64,000 bases of DNA from Clostridia bacterium (GCA_017436645.1 JAFSCR010000001.1:1-64000), one strand, 5' to 3'. Counted from the first letter of the stretch, positions 33,344 through 46,195 are shown. Notes: generated by a model from the sequence alone, not told the origin. Numbers and translations: made by a program.

Positions 33344-35419
33344 TTATTTCTGTCTGCCTGCTATGATTGCTTCCATAATGCTCTTGGGAACTTCTTCATA
33401 GTGGCTGGGCTGCATGGTGTACTGACCACGGCCCTGTGTCTTGGAACGAAGATCGGTTGCATAGCCGAACATTTCGCTAAGCGGTACAAAGGCAGCAATT
33501 GCCTGTGCGCCCGGTCTTGCTTCCATACCCTGAATCTGGCCACGGCGGGAGTTTAAGTCACCCATAACGTCGCCCATGTATTCTTCAGGAACGATAACGT
33601 CAACCTGCATGATGGGTTCTTTCAGAACCGGATCACCCTTGCGGCAGCCATCCTTGAATGCCATAGAACCGGCAATCTTAAATGCCATTTCGGAAGAGTC
33701 AACTTCATGGTAGGAACCGTCAACAAGTGTTACACGAACGTCAACAACGTTGTAGCCTGCCAGAACACCATTCTGCATAGCGCTCTGAACACCGGCGTCA
33801 ACTGCGGGGATGTATTCCTTCGGAATTGCACCACCGACGATTTTGTTAACGAATTCGTAACCCTTACCGGCTTCAAGGGGTTCAATTTCCAGTACGCAGT
33901 GACCGTACTGACCTTTACCACCGGACTGACGTGCATATTTGTGGTCAACACGAACAGGCTTACGGATAGCTTCCTTGTAAGATACCTGCGGCTTACCAAC
34001 ATTAGCTTCTACCTTGAATTCACGCAGAAGTCTGTCAACAATAATTTCCAGATGGAGTTCGCCCATACCGGCGATAATGGTCTGGCCTGTTTCTTCGTCT
34101 GTGTATGCACGGAAAGTCGGGTCTTCTTCTGCAAGCTTTGCAAGGGCAATACCCATCTTTTCCTGACCGGCCTTTGTTTTCGGCTCGATTGCTACACGGA
34201 TAACAGGATCCGGGAATTCCATGGATTCCAGAATAACAGGATTGGATTCGTCACAGAGTGTATCACCTGTACCGGTGTTCTTAAGACCAACGGCAGCGGC
34301 GATATCACCGGAGTAAACCGTGTCAATATCCTGTCTGTCATTTGCATGCATCTGCAGAATACGGCCGACTCTTTCGCTCTTATCCTTCGTGGAGTTATAA
34401 ACTGCGGAGCCCTTGTTGAGGGTACCGGAGTAAACTCTGAAGAAGCAAAGCTTACCTACAAAGGGGTCAGTCATAATCTTAAATGCGAGAGCCGAGAACG
34501 GCTCGGAATCGCTGGATTTACGTTCTGTTTCTTCACCTGTTCTGGGAACAACACCCTGAATCGGGGGAATGTCCGTCGGAGCAGGCATGTAAGCTACAAC
34601 AGCATCGAGAAGGTTCTGAACGCCCTTGTTTCTGTAGGAAGTACCACAGAGAACGGGAACCATTTCATTTGCAATGGTAGCTTTACGGATGGTAGCCTTG
34701 ATTTCATCGGTGGTCAGCTCTTCGCCTTCCAGATACTTCATCATCAGCTCTTCATCCTGTTCTGCAACAGCTTCAACAAGCGCTGCACGATACTCGTCAG
34801 CCTTGTCCTTCATGTCGGCGGGAATTTCTTCCACACGTTCATCTTTTCCAAGGTCATCGTAGTAAACATAAGCCTTCATTTCAACGAGGTCAATAAGACC
34901 CTTGAAGGTTTCTTCAGCACCGATAGGCAGCTGAATCGGTACAGCATTACACTGCAGACGGTCCTTCATCATCTGGACAACATTGTAAAAATCAGCACCC
35001 ATAATGTCCATCTTATTTACATAAGCCATTCTGGGAACCTTGTATTTATCAGCCTGTCTCCAAACGTTTTCGGACTGGGGTTCAACACCGCCCTTTGCAC
35101 AGAATACTGTAACGGAACCGTCCAGTACGCGCAGGGAACGTTCAACCTCAACTGTAAAGTCAACGTGTCCGGGAGTATCAATGATGTTGATACGGGTACC
35201 CTTCCACTGTGCAGTTGTAGCAGCAGACGTAATGGTGATACCACGTTCCTGTTCCTGTTCCATCCAGTCCATAGTAGCTGAACCTTCGTGGGTTTCGCCT
35301 ATCTTATGCACACGGCCGGTATAGAACAGAATACGTTCTGTAGTTGTAGTCTTACCGGCATCGATGTGCGCCATGATACCGATATTTCTTGTATTTTCAA
35401 GTGAAAATTCTCTTGCCAA
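33344..35419 (-). CDS. fusA: Elongation factor G
   Basis: 691 residues. Ribosome translocase. GTP sites [21 protein letters not shown]; domains II-V complete to the end. Normal length and order. Confidence 0.98.
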   Translation of the reverse strand: MAREFSLENTRNIGIMAHIDAGKTTTTERILFYTGRVHKIGETHEGSATMDWMEQEQERGITITSAATTAQWKGTRINIIDTPGHVDFTVEVERSLRVLDGSVTVFCAKGGVEPQSENVWRQADKYKVPRMAYVNKMDIMGADFYNVVQMMKDRLQCNAVPIQLPIGAEETFKGLIDLVEMKAYVYYDDLGKDERVEEIPADMKDKADEYRAALVEAVAEQDEELMMKYLEGEELTTDEIKATIRKATIANEMVPVLCGTSYRNKGVQNLLDAVVAYMPAPTDIPPIQGVVPRTGEETERKSSDSEPFSALAFKIMTDPFVGKLCFFRVYSGTLNKGSAVYNSTKDKSERVGRILQMHANDRQDIDTVYSGDIAAAVGLKNTGTGDTLCDESNPVILESMEFPDPVIRVAIEPKTKAGQEKMGIALAKLAEEDPTFRAYTDEETGQTIIAGMGELHLEIIVDRLLREFKVEANVGKPQVSYKEAIRKPVRVDHKYARQSGGKGQYGHCVLEIEPLEAGKGYEFVNKIVGGAIPKEYIPAVDAGVQSAMQNGVLAGYNVVDVRVTLVDGSYHEVDSSEMAFKIAGSMAFKDGCRKGDPVLKEPIMQVDVIVPEEYMGDVMGDLNSRRGQIQGMEARPGAQAIAAFVPLSEMFGYATDLRSKTQGRGQYTMQPSHYEEVPKSIMEAIIAGRQK

Positions 35420-35501
35420 ACTGATTTCCTCCTCTCGTCAAGAACTTAAGCTTTTCCCACATGGAGGCCTATGCCCCACATAGGTACGGTAATTTTCAAA
35501 A

Positions 35502-35532
35502 CGGAGCCCCGGGCCCGAAGGCTCGGGCTCCG
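35502..35532 (-). other. Hairpin between rpsG and fusA
   Basis: Stem CGGAGCCC/GGGCTCCG in the 121-base gap of the operon, with a smaller CCTATG/CATAGG hairpin beside it at 35468-35484. No T run; more likely RNA processing or translation control than termination. Confidence 0.45.
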
Positions 35533-35539
35533 ATATAAA

Positions 35540-36010
35540 CTACCATCTGTAATGAGCGAATGCTTTATTGGCTTCTGCCATCTTATGGGTATCTTCACGC
35601 TTCTTAACAGCGCCGCCCATGTTGTTGGTTGCATCCAAAATTTCGTTTGCAAGACGTTCGCGCATTGTTATTTCGCTTCTAGCACGGGAGTACGTTGTCA
35701 GCCAGCGCAGACCTAAGGTCTGGCGTCTTTCCGGACGTACCTCCATAGGTACCTGGTAAGTAGCACCACCTACGCGGCGTGCTTTTACCTCCAGAACAGG
35801 CATGATGTTCTCCATTGCCTGCATGAATACTTCTACAGGCTCTTTGCCGGTCTGTTCACGAATGATGTCAAATGCATCGTATACAATTTTCTGTGCAACA
35901 CCTTTCTTACCATCCAGCATAATGTTGTTAATAAGACGGGTTACAACCTTATCTCCGTAAAGCGGGTCCGGCAAAACATCTCTTTTTGCAATAAAACCTC
36001 TTCTCGGCAC
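35540..36010 (-). CDS. rpsG: 30S ribosomal protein S7
   Basis: 156 residues from a GTG start ([16 protein letters not shown]), which has GGAGGG six bases upstream; the ATG at 36028 belongs to the ribosome-site region and would add six non-family residues. Ends [12 protein letters not shown]. Confidence 0.95.
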   Translation of the reverse strand: MPRRGFIAKRDVLPDPLYGDKVVTRLINNIMLDGKKGVAQKIVYDAFDIIREQTGKEPVEVFMQAMENIMPVLEVKARRVGGATYQVPMEVRPERRQTLGLRWLTTYSRARSEITMRERLANEILDATNNMGGAVKKREDTHKMAEANKAFAHYRW

Positions 36011-36173
36011 TTTACTTCCCTCCTTCATTAAATTATTTATGAATTCTCAGGTACTCAAAGCTTCTTTGCTTTGTTAGTGCAACGCGTTATTTTATAGGCA
36101 GACTTATGCTGCCGAAAAAACCGCATCGCACGCGAAAGGGTATCCTGGCCCTTTCTTCGCACTTCCGGCGGTA

Positions 36174-36587
36174 TTACTTCTTAGGACGTTTTGCGCCATA
36201 CTTACTTCTGGACTGCTCACGCTTTGCAACACCTGCAGTATCAAGGGTACCTCTGATGATGTGATAACGTACACCAGGGAGGTCCTTAACTCTGCCGCCG
36301 CGAATCAGAACAACGCTATGTTCCTGCAGATTGTGTCCTACGCCCGGAATGTAAGAAGTAACTTCGATTCCGTTAGAGAGACGTACTCTTGCAATCTTAC
36401 GCAGTGCGGAGTTCGGCTTTTTCGGCGTCATGGTTTTAACAGCTGTGCAAACACCGCGCTTCTGAGGGGAATTCTGATCAGTGAGTTCCTTCTTCAGAGA
36501 GTTTAAACCCTTCAAAAGAGCCGGAGCTGTCGACTTGGTAACGCTTGTTTCTCTGCCCTTGCGGACTAACTGGTTAAATGTAGGCAT
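36174..36587 (-). CDS. rpsL: 30S ribosomal protein S12
   Basis: 137 residues, [12 protein letters not shown] to [19 protein letters not shown] (the streptomycin-related lysine region) is wild type. Two ATGs are adjacent; the second is chosen for spacing of seven bases to GGAGG. Confidence 0.97.
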   Translation of the reverse strand: MPTFNQLVRKGRETSVTKSTAPALLKGLNSLKKELTDQNSPQKRGVCTAVKTMTPKKPNSALRKIARVRLSNGIEVTSYIPGVGHNLQEHSVVLIRGGRVKDLPGVRYHIIRGTLDTAGVAKREQSRSKYGAKRPKK

Positions 36588-36686
36588 CATTGCACCTCCT
36601 TACCTATAAATTCTATAATAATCGGCTTTGCCGCACTATAGCATGGCTATGGGCGGTAGTTTTTCTACCGCCGCATAAAAGATTAC

Positions 36687-36929
36687 CTATTTGAGAAGGA
36701 CTGCTACTGCCGCACCCACATCAATGCCTGATGCCTCACCGAGTGCCTTGCAGCTTTCGCAGTATTCAACGGGCACACCTTGTGCCTCGCAAGCATGTAC
36801 AAACGGGGTGCTGACATGCACATCCGCATCCATAGACACGAATGCTTTTGTGGCTTCGCCCGCCTTTACTGCTTTGAGTGATTGTTTAAAACCAACAATT
36901 TTTTTGTCAGTTTTTAGCTCTTCTAACAT
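36687..36929 (-). CDS. L7Ae/L30e-family RNA-binding protein
   Basis: 80-residue kink-turn-binding type protein (YbxF-like), start MLEELKTDKKIVGFKQSLKAVKAGEA. Encoded between rpoC and rpsL as in other Firmicutes. Accessory to the ribosome or a kink-turn RNA; not essential in known cases. It has a CESCKALGE segment near the end. Confidence 0.88.
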   Translation of the reverse strand: MLEELKTDKKIVGFKQSLKAVKAGEATKAFVSMDADVHVSTPFVHACEAQGVPVEYCESCKALGEASGIDVGAAVAVLLK

Positions 36930-37017
36930 AATTCTCCTTATTCTTTACCCCCTTGCAAACAAGGAGTAAAGCCCGTTTTTTACGGGAATTTCCGGGTTTT
37001 ATCCCATACATTCGGAA

Positions 37018-37046
37018 ATTATATCACAATTTTTAGCGGATGTCAA
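37018..37046 (-). promoter_or_regulatory. Promoter of the L7Ae-rpsL-rpsG-fusA-tuf operon
   Basis: Minus-strand TTGACA (37041-37046), 17-base spacer, TATAAT (37018-37023). The -35 box lies inside the last codons of rpoC. A leader of about 85 bases with a CCCGT/ACGGG hairpin follows. Confidence 0.85.
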
Positions 37047-40000
37047 GATAATTTGCATCAATTCCCTCAAAGAGGTCATTCTCCCCTTTGGGTTCAACTG
37101 CAACATCTCTGTATCTTGCCATACCGGTACCTGCCGGAATAAGCTTACCGATGATAACATTTTCCTTAAGACCGAGCAGCGGGTCAATCTTACCTTTGAT
37201 TGCCGCATCTGTAAGAACACGGGTAGTTTCCTGGAAGGATGCTGCAGAAAGGAAGGAATCGGTAGCAAGAGATGCCTTGGTGATACCAAGAAGAATATCT
37301 TCGTATTCAGGTACCGCTTTGCCTTCTTCAACTGCCTTTTTGCAAAGGTCTTCCATAAGAAGCCTGTCTTCCAGTGTTCCCATAAGGATATCACTGCAAC
37401 CGGATTCTGTAACACGAACCTTCTTCATCATCTGGCGGACAATAACTTCGATATGCTTATCGGAGATGTCAACACCCTGCTGGCGATATACACGCTGTAC
37501 TTCCTGAATGATGTACTGCTGTACTGCTGCAGCACCGCTGATGCGGAGAAGATCGTGGGGGTTTAAGGAACCTTCTGTAAGGGCTGTACCGGGTTTTACA
37601 ACATCGCCCTCTGCCACCTTAAGCTTGGAGCCGTAGGTGATGAGGTAAGTGCGGCTGTCACCGGCTTTATCATCTGTAATTGTGATTTCACGTTTTTTCT
37701 TGGTTTCATCAATGTGAACCGTACCGCCGTTTTCGGAAAGAACGGCAAGGCCCTTCGGTGTTCTGGCTTCGAAAAGTTCAACAACACGGGGAAGACCCTG
37801 GGTAATGTCGCCACCGGCAACACCGCCCGTATGGAACGTTCTCATTGTAAGCTGTGTACCCGGTTCACCGATGGACTGGGCGGCAATAATACCAACCGCT
37901 TCACCAACGTTGACTCTGTCACCGCTTGCAAGGTTTGCGCCATAGCACTTGGCACAGACGCCGATTTTTGCATGGCAGTGGAGTACAGAGCGGATTTCAA
38001 CTTCTAAGATACCTGCTTCGTCAATGGCATGGGCTGCAGCTTCGGAAATAAGCTTTCCTTCTTCTGCCAGCACTTCGCCGGTTTCAGGATGCACAACATC
38101 CTTTGTGGGAACACGGCCAACAAGTCTTTCAAATAAAGGCTCGATGACAGCGTTGCCGTCTTTGATTGCAGAAACGGTGATGCCTTCATGTGTACCGCAA
38201 TCGTCCTCACGAATGATAACATCCTGGCTGACGTCAACAAGACGTCTTGTAAGGTAACCGGAGTCAGCCGTACGGATAGCCGTATCAGCAAGACCTTTAC
38301 GGGCACCGTGTGTGGAAATGAAGTATTCCAGAATATTAAGACCTTCACGGAAGTTTGCACGGATAGGAACCTCAACGGTACGACCCTGCGTATCAGCCAT
38401 AAGACCACGCATACCGACGAGCTGACGAATCTGGTTTACGCTACCACGAGCACCGGAGTCAGCCATCATGTAAATCGGGTTGTACTTATCAAGGCCCTTC
38501 ATGAGAGCATCCGTAACATCGGAAACGGCACCTTCCCAAGTCTTGATAACACCTGCATAACGTTCTTCGTCGGTTAAGATACCACGACGGAACTGGGCTT
38601 CAATCTTATCAACTGCCGCTTCGGCATTTGCAAGAATTTCTTTCTTTTCTTCCGGAACTTTCATATCGGATACGCTGATGGTGATAGCACCTCTCGTGGA
38701 GTATTTATATCCCATTGCTTTAATTTTATCCAGAAGAACTGCAGTTTCTGTAATACCGTGCTTTTTAATGCACTTATCAATGATTTTTCCGAGGGCGCTC
38801 TTCCCTGCCAGGAATTCAACTTCCAGGAGAAGGGCATTTTCAGGCTTCGTACGGTCTACAAAACCGAGGTCCTGCGGAATATTTTCGTTAAAGATGATGC
38901 GGCCGACGGTTGTTTCAATGAGGCCGGAAACCTTTTTGCCGTCAATTTCCTTTTCGTTTCTGACACGAATGGGAGCATGCAGGCCGATAACACCGTTATT
39001 GTATGCAAGCTTTGCTTCCTCAAAGTTTGAGAATGCCTTGCCTGCGCCTACTTCATCTTCTTTTACGAGTGTCAGGTAGTAAGAACCTAAAACCATATCC
39101 TGTGTCGGTGTTGTTACAGGCTTACCATCCTGGGGCTTTAAGAGGTTGTTTGCAGAAAGCATGAGGAATCTTGCTTCGCTCTGTGCCTCAGGAGAAAGGG
39201 GTACGTGAACAGCCATCTGGTCACCGTCGAAGTCAGCGTTAAAAGCAGAACATACGAGGGGGTGAAGCTTTAAAGCTCTGCCTTCAACCAGAACGGGTTC
39301 GAAAGCCTGAATACCGAGTCTATGCAGGGTAGGAGCACGGTTTAAGAGAACGGGATGTTCTTTGATTACATCCTCCAGTACGTCCCAGACTTCGGAACGA
39401 ACACGTTCTACCATGCGCTTTGCGCTCTTAATGTTATGTGCATAACCGCCCATAACGAGTTTCTTCATTACGAAGGGTTTGAAGAGTTCCAGTGCCATTT
39501 CCTTCGGAAGACCGCACTGATAAATCTTAAGTTCCGGACCTACAACGATAACGGAACGACCGGAATAGTCAACACGTTTACCGAGAAGGTTCTGACGGAA
39601 ACGGCCCTGTTTACCTTTCAGCATATCGGAAAGGGATTTAAGAGCACGGTTACCGGGGCCTGTTACAGGTCTGCCACGGCGGCCGTTGTCAATAAGAGCA
39701 TCAACTGCTTCCTGAAGCATTCTCTTTTCGTTGCGGACAATAATGTCAGGTGCATTGAGATCGAGAAGTCTCTTAAGACGGTTGTTTCTGTTGATTACAC
39801 GACGGTAAAGGTCGTTTAAGTCACTGGTTGCAAATCTGCCGCCGTCGAGCTGGACGAGGGGGCGGATTTCCGGCGGAATTACGGGAATAGCTTCTAAAAT
39901 CATCCATTCCGGACGGTTGCCGGAAGAACGGAAGGCTTCAACAACCTCAAGACGCTTTACAAGGCGGATTTTCTTCTGGCCCTGTGCATCTTCCACTTCT

Positions 40001-40581
40001 GCACGAAGTTCTTCTGCAAGCTGTTCGAGGTCGATTTCAGCGAGAAGCTCACGGATTGCTTCCGCACCCATGGCGGCACGGAATACATCGCCGTACTTTT
40101 CCTGCAGTTCTCTATATTCTTTTTCTGTTAAAATCTGTGTTTTTTCCAGTTCTGATGCCTTGCCCGGGTCAATAACGATGTAAGCGGCAAAGTATAAAAC
40201 CTTTTCCACTTCGCTGGGTGAAATATTCAGCATCAGTGCCAGACGGCTGGGGCTACCCTTAAAATACCAGATATGGCTTACGGGAGCCGCAAGCTCAATG
40301 TGACCCATTCTTTCACGGCGAACCTTCGCACGTGTTACTTCAACGCCGCATCGGTCACAGACAATGCCTTTAAAGCGAATTCTCTTGTATTTACCGCAAT
40401 GACATTCCCAGTCCTTGGTGGGGCCGAAAATACGCTCGCAGAACAGACCGTCCCGTTCCGGCTTGAGTGTGCGATAATTGATTGTTTCCGGCTTTTTAAC
40501 TTCACCTCTGGACCATTCTCGAATCTTTTCCGGTGAAGCAAGCCCAATCTGTATGGCATCAAACGTATTAAATTCCAACAT
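37033..40581 (-). CDS. rpoC: RNA polymerase beta' subunit
   Basis: 1,182 residues from [20 protein letters not shown]; three further upstream codons begin with GTG and are unlikely to be used. Zinc ribbon CHCGKYKR...CDRCG, catalytic [12 protein letters not shown], trigger loop and C-terminal zinc site ([13 protein letters not shown]) present. Encoded 69 bases after rpoB. Confidence 0.98.
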   Translation of the reverse strand: MLEFNTFDAIQIGLASPEKIREWSRGEVKKPETINYRTLKPERDGLFCERIFGPTKDWECHCGKYKRIRFKGIVCDRCGVEVTRAKVRRERMGHIELAAPVSHIWYFKGSPSRLALMLNISPSEVEKVLYFAAYIVIDPGKASELEKTQILTEKEYRELQEKYGDVFRAAMGAEAIRELLAEIDLEQLAEELRAEVEDAQGQKKIRLVKRLEVVEAFRSSGNRPEWMILEAIPVIPPEIRPLVQLDGGRFATSDLNDLYRRVINRNNRLKRLLDLNAPDIIVRNEKRMLQEAVDALIDNGRRGRPVTGPGNRALKSLSDMLKGKQGRFRQNLLGKRVDYSGRSVIVVGPELKIYQCGLPKEMALELFKPFVMKKLVMGGYAHNIKSAKRMVERVRSEVWDVLEDVIKEHPVLLNRAPTLHRLGIQAFEPVLVEGRALKLHPLVCSAFNADFDGDQMAVHVPLSPEAQSEARFLMLSANNLLKPQDGKPVTTPTQDMVLGSYYLTLVKEDEVGAGKAFSNFEEAKLAYNNGVIGLHAPIRVRNEKEIDGKKVSGLIETTVGRIIFNENIPQDLGFVDRTKPENALLLEVEFLAGKSALGKIIDKCIKKHGITETAVLLDKIKAMGYKYSTRGAITISVSDMKVPEEKKEILANAEAAVDKIEAQFRRGILTDEERYAGVIKTWEGAVSDVTDALMKGLDKYNPIYMMADSGARGSVNQIRQLVGMRGLMADTQGRTVEVPIRANFREGLNILEYFISTHGARKGLADTAIRTADSGYLTRRLVDVSQDVIIREDDCGTHEGITVSAIKDGNAVIEPLFERLVGRVPTKDVVHPETGEVLAEEGKLISEAAAHAIDEAGILEVEIRSVLHCHAKIGVCAKCYGANLASGDRVNVGEAVGIIAAQSIGEPGTQLTMRTFHTGGVAGGDITQGLPRVVELFEARTPKGLAVLSENGGTVHIDETKKKREITITDDKAGDSRTYLITYGSKLKVAEGDVVKPGTALTEGSLNPHDLLRISGAAAVQQYIIQEVQRVYRQQGVDISDKHIEVIVRQMMKKVRVTESGCSDILMGTLEDRLLMEDLCKKAVEEGKAVPEYEDILLGITKASLATDSFLSAASFQETTRVLTDAAIKGKIDPLLGLKENVIIGKLIPAGTGMARYRDVAVEPKGENDLFEGIDANYLDIR

Positions 40582-40649
40582 TTGTCGCACCGTCCCTTTC
40601 TATATTATTGCAGCAAAAGCTGCATCCGAACTTCTTTTTTGGGGAAACC

Positions 40650-43600
40650 TTATAAATCTTCTTCATCGTCATCGTCGAAGTCTTCCAGGTCAGCGTCGAG
40701 ATAGCTGTCCAGATCGTCTTCGTCGTCCATGACCGGTTCATCGTTTCCAAGGCCAAGTGCATCCATAAGGAGTGCATCCTCGTCTACTTCGCTGAAGCCT
40801 GCACGTTCAAATGCGCCGGCTTCGCCTTCAACGCCCTGGCCGAGTTCCTCGGGCATGATATCGTCCATATCGTCATCTGCCGATTCGCCAAGATTTACTT
40901 CTTCGCCGTCCTTATTAAGAACACGAACATCCATACCGAGAGACTGGAGTTCTTTGAGAAGAACCTTGAAGGATTCAGGAATGCCCGGGTTCGGAACATT
41001 CTCGCCTTTCACGACAGCTTCATATGTTTTTACACGACCGACAACGTCGTCCGATTTTACAGTCAGGATTTCCTGCAGCGTATATGCAGCACCGTAAGCT
41101 TCCAGCGCCCAAACTTCCATTTCACCAAATCTCTGACCGCCGAACTGTGCCTTACCACCCAGAGGCTGCTGTGTAACCAGTGAGTAGGGGCCGGTAGAAC
41201 GGGCATGAATCTTATCGTCAACAAGGTGGAGAAGTTTCAGCATATACATGTAACCGACAGTTACGGGATTATCAAAGGGTTCGCCGGTACGTCCGTCATA
41301 CAGAACGGTTTTACCGTCCGGACGGCAGCCGACCTTTTCGAGGGCCTCGGCAATATCTTCAGCCGTAGCACCGTCGAAGACCGGTGTTGCAATCTTAACA
41401 CCCATCTTCTTTGCCGCAAGGCCAAGATGTACTTCGAGCACCTGCCCGATGTTCATACGGGAAGGAACGCCGAGGGGGTTAAGAACAATGTCAAGGGGTG
41501 TACCGTCGGGAAGGAACGGCATATCCTCTTCCGGCAGAATACGGGAGATAACACCCTTATTACCGTGACGGCCTGCCATTTTGTCACCGACAGAAATCTT
41601 TCTCTTCTGTGCGATATAGCAGCGTACAATCTGGTTTACGCCCGGCGGCATTTCGTCGCCGTTTTCTCTTGTGAAGACTTTAACGTCTACGATGATACCG
41701 GCTTCACCGTGAGGTACACGAAGAGAGGTATCACGAACTTCTCTTGCCTTTTCACCGAAGATGGCACGGAGAAGTCTTTCTTCCGGTGTCAGCTCTGTTT
41801 CACCCTTGGGTGTAACCTTACCGACCAGGATATCCCCTGCACGAACCTCAGCACCGATGCGGATAATACCACGCTCGTCAAGGTCTTTCAAGGCATCTTC
41901 GCCAACATTGGGGATTTCTCTTGTAATATCTTCCGGCCCGAGCTTTGTGTCTCTGGACTCGGATTCGTATTCTTCAATATGGATAGATGTGAAGACATCA
42001 TCACGAACAAGCTTTTCAGTAATTAAGATAGCATCTTCGTAGTTATAGCCTTCCCACGTCATAAAGCCGATGAGAACGTTGCGGCCGAGAGCGATTTCGC
42101 CGTTATCGGTAGAAGGACCGTCTGCAATGATATCGCCCTTTTTAACGATTTCACCACGGGAAACGATGGGACGCTGGTTAATGCAGGTACCCTGGTTTGA
42201 ACGGGTGAACTTGGAAAGGGTCATCGCATGGCGTTCGCCTTCTTCGTCACGGATAATGATTTCGCTTGCAGAAACCTTTTCAACAAAACCGTCACAGGGA
42301 GAAAGAATTACAACGCCGGAGTCTTTTGCGGCTTTGTATTCCATACCTGTACCGACTACGGGAGAATCGGTGCAAAGAAGGGGAACTGCCTGTCTCTGCA
42401 TGTTAGAACCCATGAGGGCACGGTTCGCGTCGTCGTTTTCAAGGAAGGGAATCATGGTGGTTGCAACAGATACAACCTGCTTCGGCGAAACGTCCATGTA
42501 GTCAACTTCCGAAGGACTTACTTCCATAAATTCGTCTCTGTGACGAGCGGTTACCTTCTTATGAACGAACTTGCCGTTTTCATCCAGCTCTTCGTTAGCC
42601 TGTGCTACGATAAATTCGTCTTCCACATCAGCCGTCATGTAATGGATTTCATCCGTTACACGGCCTTCTTCTTTTATAACCTTACGGTACGGTGCTTCAA
42701 TAAAGCCGTACTCGTTTACTCTTGCATAAGTACTGAGGGAGTTGATAAGACCGATGTTCGGGCCTTCAGGCGTTTCAATAGGACACATACGGCCGTAATG
42801 GGTATAGTGTACGTCACGAACCTGGAAGCCTGCACGTTCACGGCTGAGACCACCGGGGCCGAGTGCAGAAAGTCTTCTCTTATGGGTAAGTTCACCGAGA
42901 GGGTTCGTCTGGTCCATAAACTGAGAAAGCTGAGAGGAACCGAAGAATTCCTTGATGGTTGCCACAACGGGACGGATATTAATGAGGGACTGGGGTGTTA
43001 CAATATCCAGATCCTGAATGCTCATTCTTTCGCGAACACCACGTTCCATGCGGGCAAGACCCATGCGGAACTGGTTCTGCAAAAGTTCGCCAACGCCACG
43101 GAGGCGGCGGTTGCCAAGGTGGTCAATATCGTCTGTTGTGCCGATGCCGTCAAAGAGATTGAGGCAGTAGTTAATGGAAGCGAAAATATCGTCTTCCGTA
43201 ATATGCTTGGGAGAAAGCTCATCCACACGGCGTAAGATTGCGGTACGGATATCTTCTTCGCTTTCATTTTCTGCGAGAATTTCTTCGAGAACGCTGCGGC
43301 GCACTTTGCTGCGAATGCCAAGGTCTGTCGTGTCGAAATCAACGAATTCGGCAAGGTCTACCATATTATTGGAGAAAATCTTAACGATTTTACGTTCTCC
43401 GGTCTGCTTATCGTCAAGGGCAACGTGCACAACGTTTACGCCTGCACGTTCGGCTTCTTCTGCCATATCACGGCGGATAACTTCGCCTGCAGCGACGATA
43501 ACTTCACCGGTACGTGCATCAATAATATCTTCTGCCGCAACCTGACCTACAATACGGGCAGCGATGGCTAATTTCTTATTGAACTTATAACGGCCTACAC

Positions 43601-44402
43601 GGGCAAGATCATATCTGCGTGCATCGAAGAACAGCATCTGCAAAAGAGAGCGGGAGCTTTCAACTGTAGGCGGTTCCCCCGGGCGCAGGCGACGGTAAAT
43701 TTCGAAGAGTGCTTCTTCTTCCGTCTTGGCCGCATCTTTTTCAATCGTTGTTAAAATTCTTTCGTCCTCACCGAAAAGGCCTGTGATATCCTGGTCGGTA
43801 ACAAGGCCGAGAGAACGAAGGAGCACCGTCATGGGCAGTTTTCTGGTTCTGTCCACACGGACCCAAAGTACGTCATTGGAGTCTGTTTCATATTCCAGCC
43901 ATGCACCACGGTTGGGGATGACTGTGGAAGCCAGAATCTTCTTACCTACTTTATCAAATGATTCTTCAAAATAGATACCGGGAGAACGAACCAGCTGGCT
44001 GACGATAACACGTTCAGCACCGTTTATAATAAAGGTACCCTGTTCTGTCATCAGCGGGAAATCACCCATAAAGATTTCCTGTTCTTTGATTTCGCCGGTT
44101 TCGAGGTTTCTAAGACGAACCTTTACACGGAGAGAAGTAGCGTAATTGGTGTCACGTTCCTTACATTCCGGAATGGTATACTTCGGCTTTTCATCCAGCG
44201 AATAATCGACAAATTCCAAAACGAGGTTGCCGGTATAGTCGGTAATGGGAGAAACGTCATGAAATACTTCACGGATGCCTTCCTCAATAAACCATTTGTA
44301 AGAATTCTTTTGCACCTCGATTAAATTTGGCATTTCCAAAACTTCACCGATTTTGGAATAACTCATGCGTGTGTTTTTTCCGAGTTGCACGGGATGTACC
44401 AT
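40650..44402 (-). CDS. rpoB: RNA polymerase beta subunit
   Basis: 1,250 residues from [10 protein letters not shown], where GAGGTGAG lies upstream; a GTG three codons earlier is inside the ribosome site. The rifampicin region ([20 protein letters not shown] then [10 protein letters not shown]) is wild type. The C-terminus carries a long Asp/Glu-rich tail (about the last 80 residues), longer than in many relatives. Confidence 0.98.
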   Translation of the reverse strand: MVHPVQLGKNTRMSYSKIGEVLEMPNLIEVQKNSYKWFIEEGIREVFHDVSPITDYTGNLVLEFVDYSLDEKPKYTIPECKERDTNYATSLRVKVRLRNLETGEIKEQEIFMGDFPLMTEQGTFIINGAERVIVSQLVRSPGIYFEESFDKVGKKILASTVIPNRGAWLEYETDSNDVLWVRVDRTRKLPMTVLLRSLGLVTDQDITGLFGEDERILTTIEKDAAKTEEEALFEIYRRLRPGEPPTVESSRSLLQMLFFDARRYDLARVGRYKFNKKLAIAARIVGQVAAEDIIDARTGEVIVAAGEVIRRDMAEEAERAGVNVVHVALDDKQTGERKIVKIFSNNMVDLAEFVDFDTTDLGIRSKVRRSVLEEILAENESEEDIRTAILRRVDELSPKHITEDDIFASINYCLNLFDGIGTTDDIDHLGNRRLRGVGELLQNQFRMGLARMERGVRERMSIQDLDIVTPQSLINIRPVVATIKEFFGSSQLSQFMDQTNPLGELTHKRRLSALGPGGLSRERAGFQVRDVHYTHYGRMCPIETPEGPNIGLINSLSTYARVNEYGFIEAPYRKVIKEEGRVTDEIHYMTADVEDEFIVAQANEELDENGKFVHKKVTARHRDEFMEVSPSEVDYMDVSPKQVVSVATTMIPFLENDDANRALMGSNMQRQAVPLLCTDSPVVGTGMEYKAAKDSGVVILSPCDGFVEKVSASEIIIRDEEGERHAMTLSKFTRSNQGTCINQRPIVSRGEIVKKGDIIADGPSTDNGEIALGRNVLIGFMTWEGYNYEDAILITEKLVRDDVFTSIHIEEYESESRDTKLGPEDITREIPNVGEDALKDLDERGIIRIGAEVRAGDILVGKVTPKGETELTPEERLLRAIFGEKAREVRDTSLRVPHGEAGIIVDVKVFTRENGDEMPPGVNQIVRCYIAQKRKISVGDKMAGRHGNKGVISRILPEEDMPFLPDGTPLDIVLNPLGVPSRMNIGQVLEVHLGLAAKKMGVKIATPVFDGATAEDIAEALEKVGCRPDGKTVLYDGRTGEPFDNPVTVGYMYMLKLLHLVDDKIHARSTGPYSLVTQQPLGGKAQFGGQRFGEMEVWALEAYGAAYTLQEILTVKSDDVVGRVKTYEAVVKGENVPNPGIPESFKVLLKELQSLGMDVRVLNKDGEEVNLGESADDDMDDIMPEELGQGVEGEAGAFERAGFSEVDEDALLMDALGLGNDEPVMDDEDDLDSYLDADLEDFDDDDEEDL

Positions 44403-44725
44403 AAATCTCACCTCATTTTAAAATTACAAAATATTGTGAAAAATAGCATTGTTTGCATGCGAAAATGCGCCTTTTCTTTTGTCGGATACGGCACACTCGC
44501 CCAATCAAATATGCATAATTATCCATTCTTATAATGCAGATTAGTATTCTACCACAAAAAGACGGGCTTGTCAAGAAAAATTTTGAATATTTTTTTGTTT
44601 TTTTCAAAAACTTGTAATGCGGAATTCCTATGCAGCGCCGCCATGTGTCCCTTGACTTTCCCTCGGGAAAATGATATACTGCATTATATATAATGAAAGA
44701 ATTTTTCAGAAAGGGACTCTTTGCC
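44403..44725. promoter_or_regulatory. Divergent control region of rpoB and mutY
   Basis: 323 bases with no gene. Minus-strand rpoB promoter: TTGACA (44569-44574), 17 bases, TAGAAT (44546-44551), giving a leader of about 135 bases. Plus-strand mutY promoter: TTGACT (44652-44657), 17 bases, TATACT (44675-44680), with transcription starting near 44687. No rplJ-rplL genes precede rpoB here. Confidence 0.85.
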
Positions 44726-45772
44726 GTGCAAAACATATACAAAGCACTTCCTGTGCGCCTTCTCCCCTGGTTTCGTGAAAATGCACGGGACCTCCCCTGG
44801 CGCAAGGACAAAAATCCATACCGTGTCTGGCTTTCGGAAATTATGCTGCAACAAACACGTGTTGAAGCGGTACGGGGCTATTTTCTGCAGTTTTTGGAGG
44901 CTTTTCCCCATATCCGTGCACTTGCCGAGGCGGACCCGGATGCAGTCCTTAAAAAATGGGAAGGCCTCGGGTATTACAGCCGTGCCCGCAATCTGCAGAA
45001 AGCCGCAAAGGTTATTATGGAAGTCCATGACGGCAAATTTCCCGAAACGTATGCGGAAATACTTGCCCTGCCCGGCATAGGTGCCTATACGGCAGGGGCA
45101 ATTTCGTCCATTTGCTTTGAAAAGCCAACGCCTGCGGTGGACGGCAATGTTCTTCGTGTAACGGCGAGAATGACCGACTCCCATTCCCCCATTGATTTGC
45201 CTGCGGTAAAAAAAGAAGTTACCGGAAATCTGGAAAAAATATATCCTGCAGGAAGCTGCGGCGATTTTACCCAAAGCCTTATGGAACTGGGTGCCACGGT
45301 ATGCACGCCCAAGTCACCCCATTGTACTGCTTGTCCCCTTTCGGATATCTGCCTTGCAAAAAAGCACGGTACCGCTGCTGTTTTGCCTAAAAAAACGCCG
45401 AAGAAACAGCGGCGCAAAGAAGAAAAAACCGTATTCTTTTTTACGTGTGGTGACAAGGTTGCCGTACAGAAACGAAATGCAGAAGGTCTTCTGGCAAATC
45501 TATGGGAATTCCCGAATATTCCTGACGTTCTTTCGGCAGATGCGGCCGTAAAAGCTGCAACAGCTTTTGGGGTTTTACCCGATGCGCCCACGAAGGCAAA
45601 AGAACGTATCCACATTTTTACCCATATTGAATGGCATATGACCTGTTATTATATTCCGTGCCGGAATACGCCGTCCTGCTTCGTCTGGGTAAAGCAGGAC
45701 GAGCTTTCCCAAAGCATTGCGCTCCCCACGGCATTTAAAATGTTTTTGGAGGATGACGATGACCGTATTTGA
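44726..45772 (+). CDS. mutY: A/G-specific adenine glycosylase MutY
   Basis: 348 residues from GTG at 44726 with AGAAAGGGA upstream; the ATG at 44693 lies almost on the predicted transcription start and lacks a ribosome site. Removes adenine mispaired with 8-oxoguanine. Catalytic Glu38 (SEIMLQQT), helix-hairpin-helix LPGIGAYTAGA, catalytic Asp139 (VDGNVLRV), 4Fe-4S ligands Cys193, 200, 203 and 209 (C-x6-C-x2-C-x5-C), and a C-terminal NUDIX-like domain. Stop overlaps the next gene by 14 bases. Confidence 0.93.
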   Translation: MQNIYKALPVRLLPWFRENARDLPWRKDKNPYRVWLSEIMLQQTRVEAVRGYFLQFLEAFPHIRALAEADPDAVLKKWEGLGYYSRARNLQKAAKVIMEVHDGKFPETYAEILALPGIGAYTAGAISSICFEKPTPAVDGNVLRVTARMTDSHSPIDLPAVKKEVTGNLEKIYPAGSCGDFTQSLMELGATVCTPKSPHCTACPLSDICLAKKHGTAAVLPKKTPKKQRRKEEKTVFFFTCGDKVAVQKRNAEGLLANLWEFPNIPDVLSADAAVKAATAFGVLPDAPTKAKERIHIFTHIEWHMTCYYIPCRNTPSCFVWVKQDELSQSIALPTAFKMFLEDDDDRI

Positions 45773-46061
45773 ACGTATATACGACGTAGTTCGCATGATT
45801 CCGAAAGGCAAAGTGGCCACCTACGGACAGATTGCCGCTCTTGCTGGAAACCCGAGATGGGCACGGGTAGTGGGGTATGCACTCCATGTAAATCCCGATC
45901 CTGATTCTATCCCGTGCTACCGTGTGGTAAACCGTGAAGGCGCCGTTTCAAAAGCCTTTGCCTTCGGCGGAGAAAATGTGCAGATTACGCTTCTTCGGGC
46001 GGAGGGGGTTATAGTGGAAAACGGCAAAGTGGACCTTTCCGAATTCCTTTGGCGTCCGTAA
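45759..46061 (+). CDS. MGMT/ATL-family DNA-binding protein
   Basis: 100 residues, the C-terminal DNA-binding domain of O6-alkylguanine-DNA alkyltransferase alone. The active-site motif is PCYR (normally PCHR; PWHR in alkyltransferase-like proteins), so the acceptor Cys is kept but the relay His is Tyr. KGKVATYGQIAALAG and NREGAVSKAFAFGG are family segments. Start at 45759 with GGAGG six bases upstream, inside mutY, so the two repair proteins are translationally linked. Either a weak transferase or a lesion flag for nucleotide-excision repair. Confidence 0.85.
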   Translation: MTVFERIYDVVRMIPKGKVATYGQIAALAGNPRWARVVGYALHVNPDPDSIPCYRVVNREGAVSKAFAFGGENVQITLLRAEGVIVENGKVDLSEFLWRP

Positions 46062-46092
46062 CAAAAAAAATTAAAAAAAATCACAAAATCAC

Positions 46093-46121
46093 TTGACATG
46101 TAAATCGGGCTGTGCTAGAAT
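46093..46121 (+). promoter_or_regulatory. Promoter of the ABC exporter gene
   Basis: TTGACA (46093-46098), 17-base spacer, TAGAAT (46116-46121). Confidence 0.85.
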
Positions 46122-46195
46122 ACCCATAATCCAAAAAAAGGCACCATCGTTTTAGGAAAAAGCAGGAATGCAAACTTAAAAAGGAAGTGGTCTGA

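Noticed and set aside
33707-35281. Long open frame (524 codons) on the strand opposite fusA
   Set aside because: Mirror of a highly conserved, codon-biased gene; no ribosome site and no recognisable domains.
42228-43235. Long open frame (335 codons) opposite rpoB
   Set aside because: Shadow of rpoB codon use; composition rich in Cys, Phe and His unlike real proteins here.
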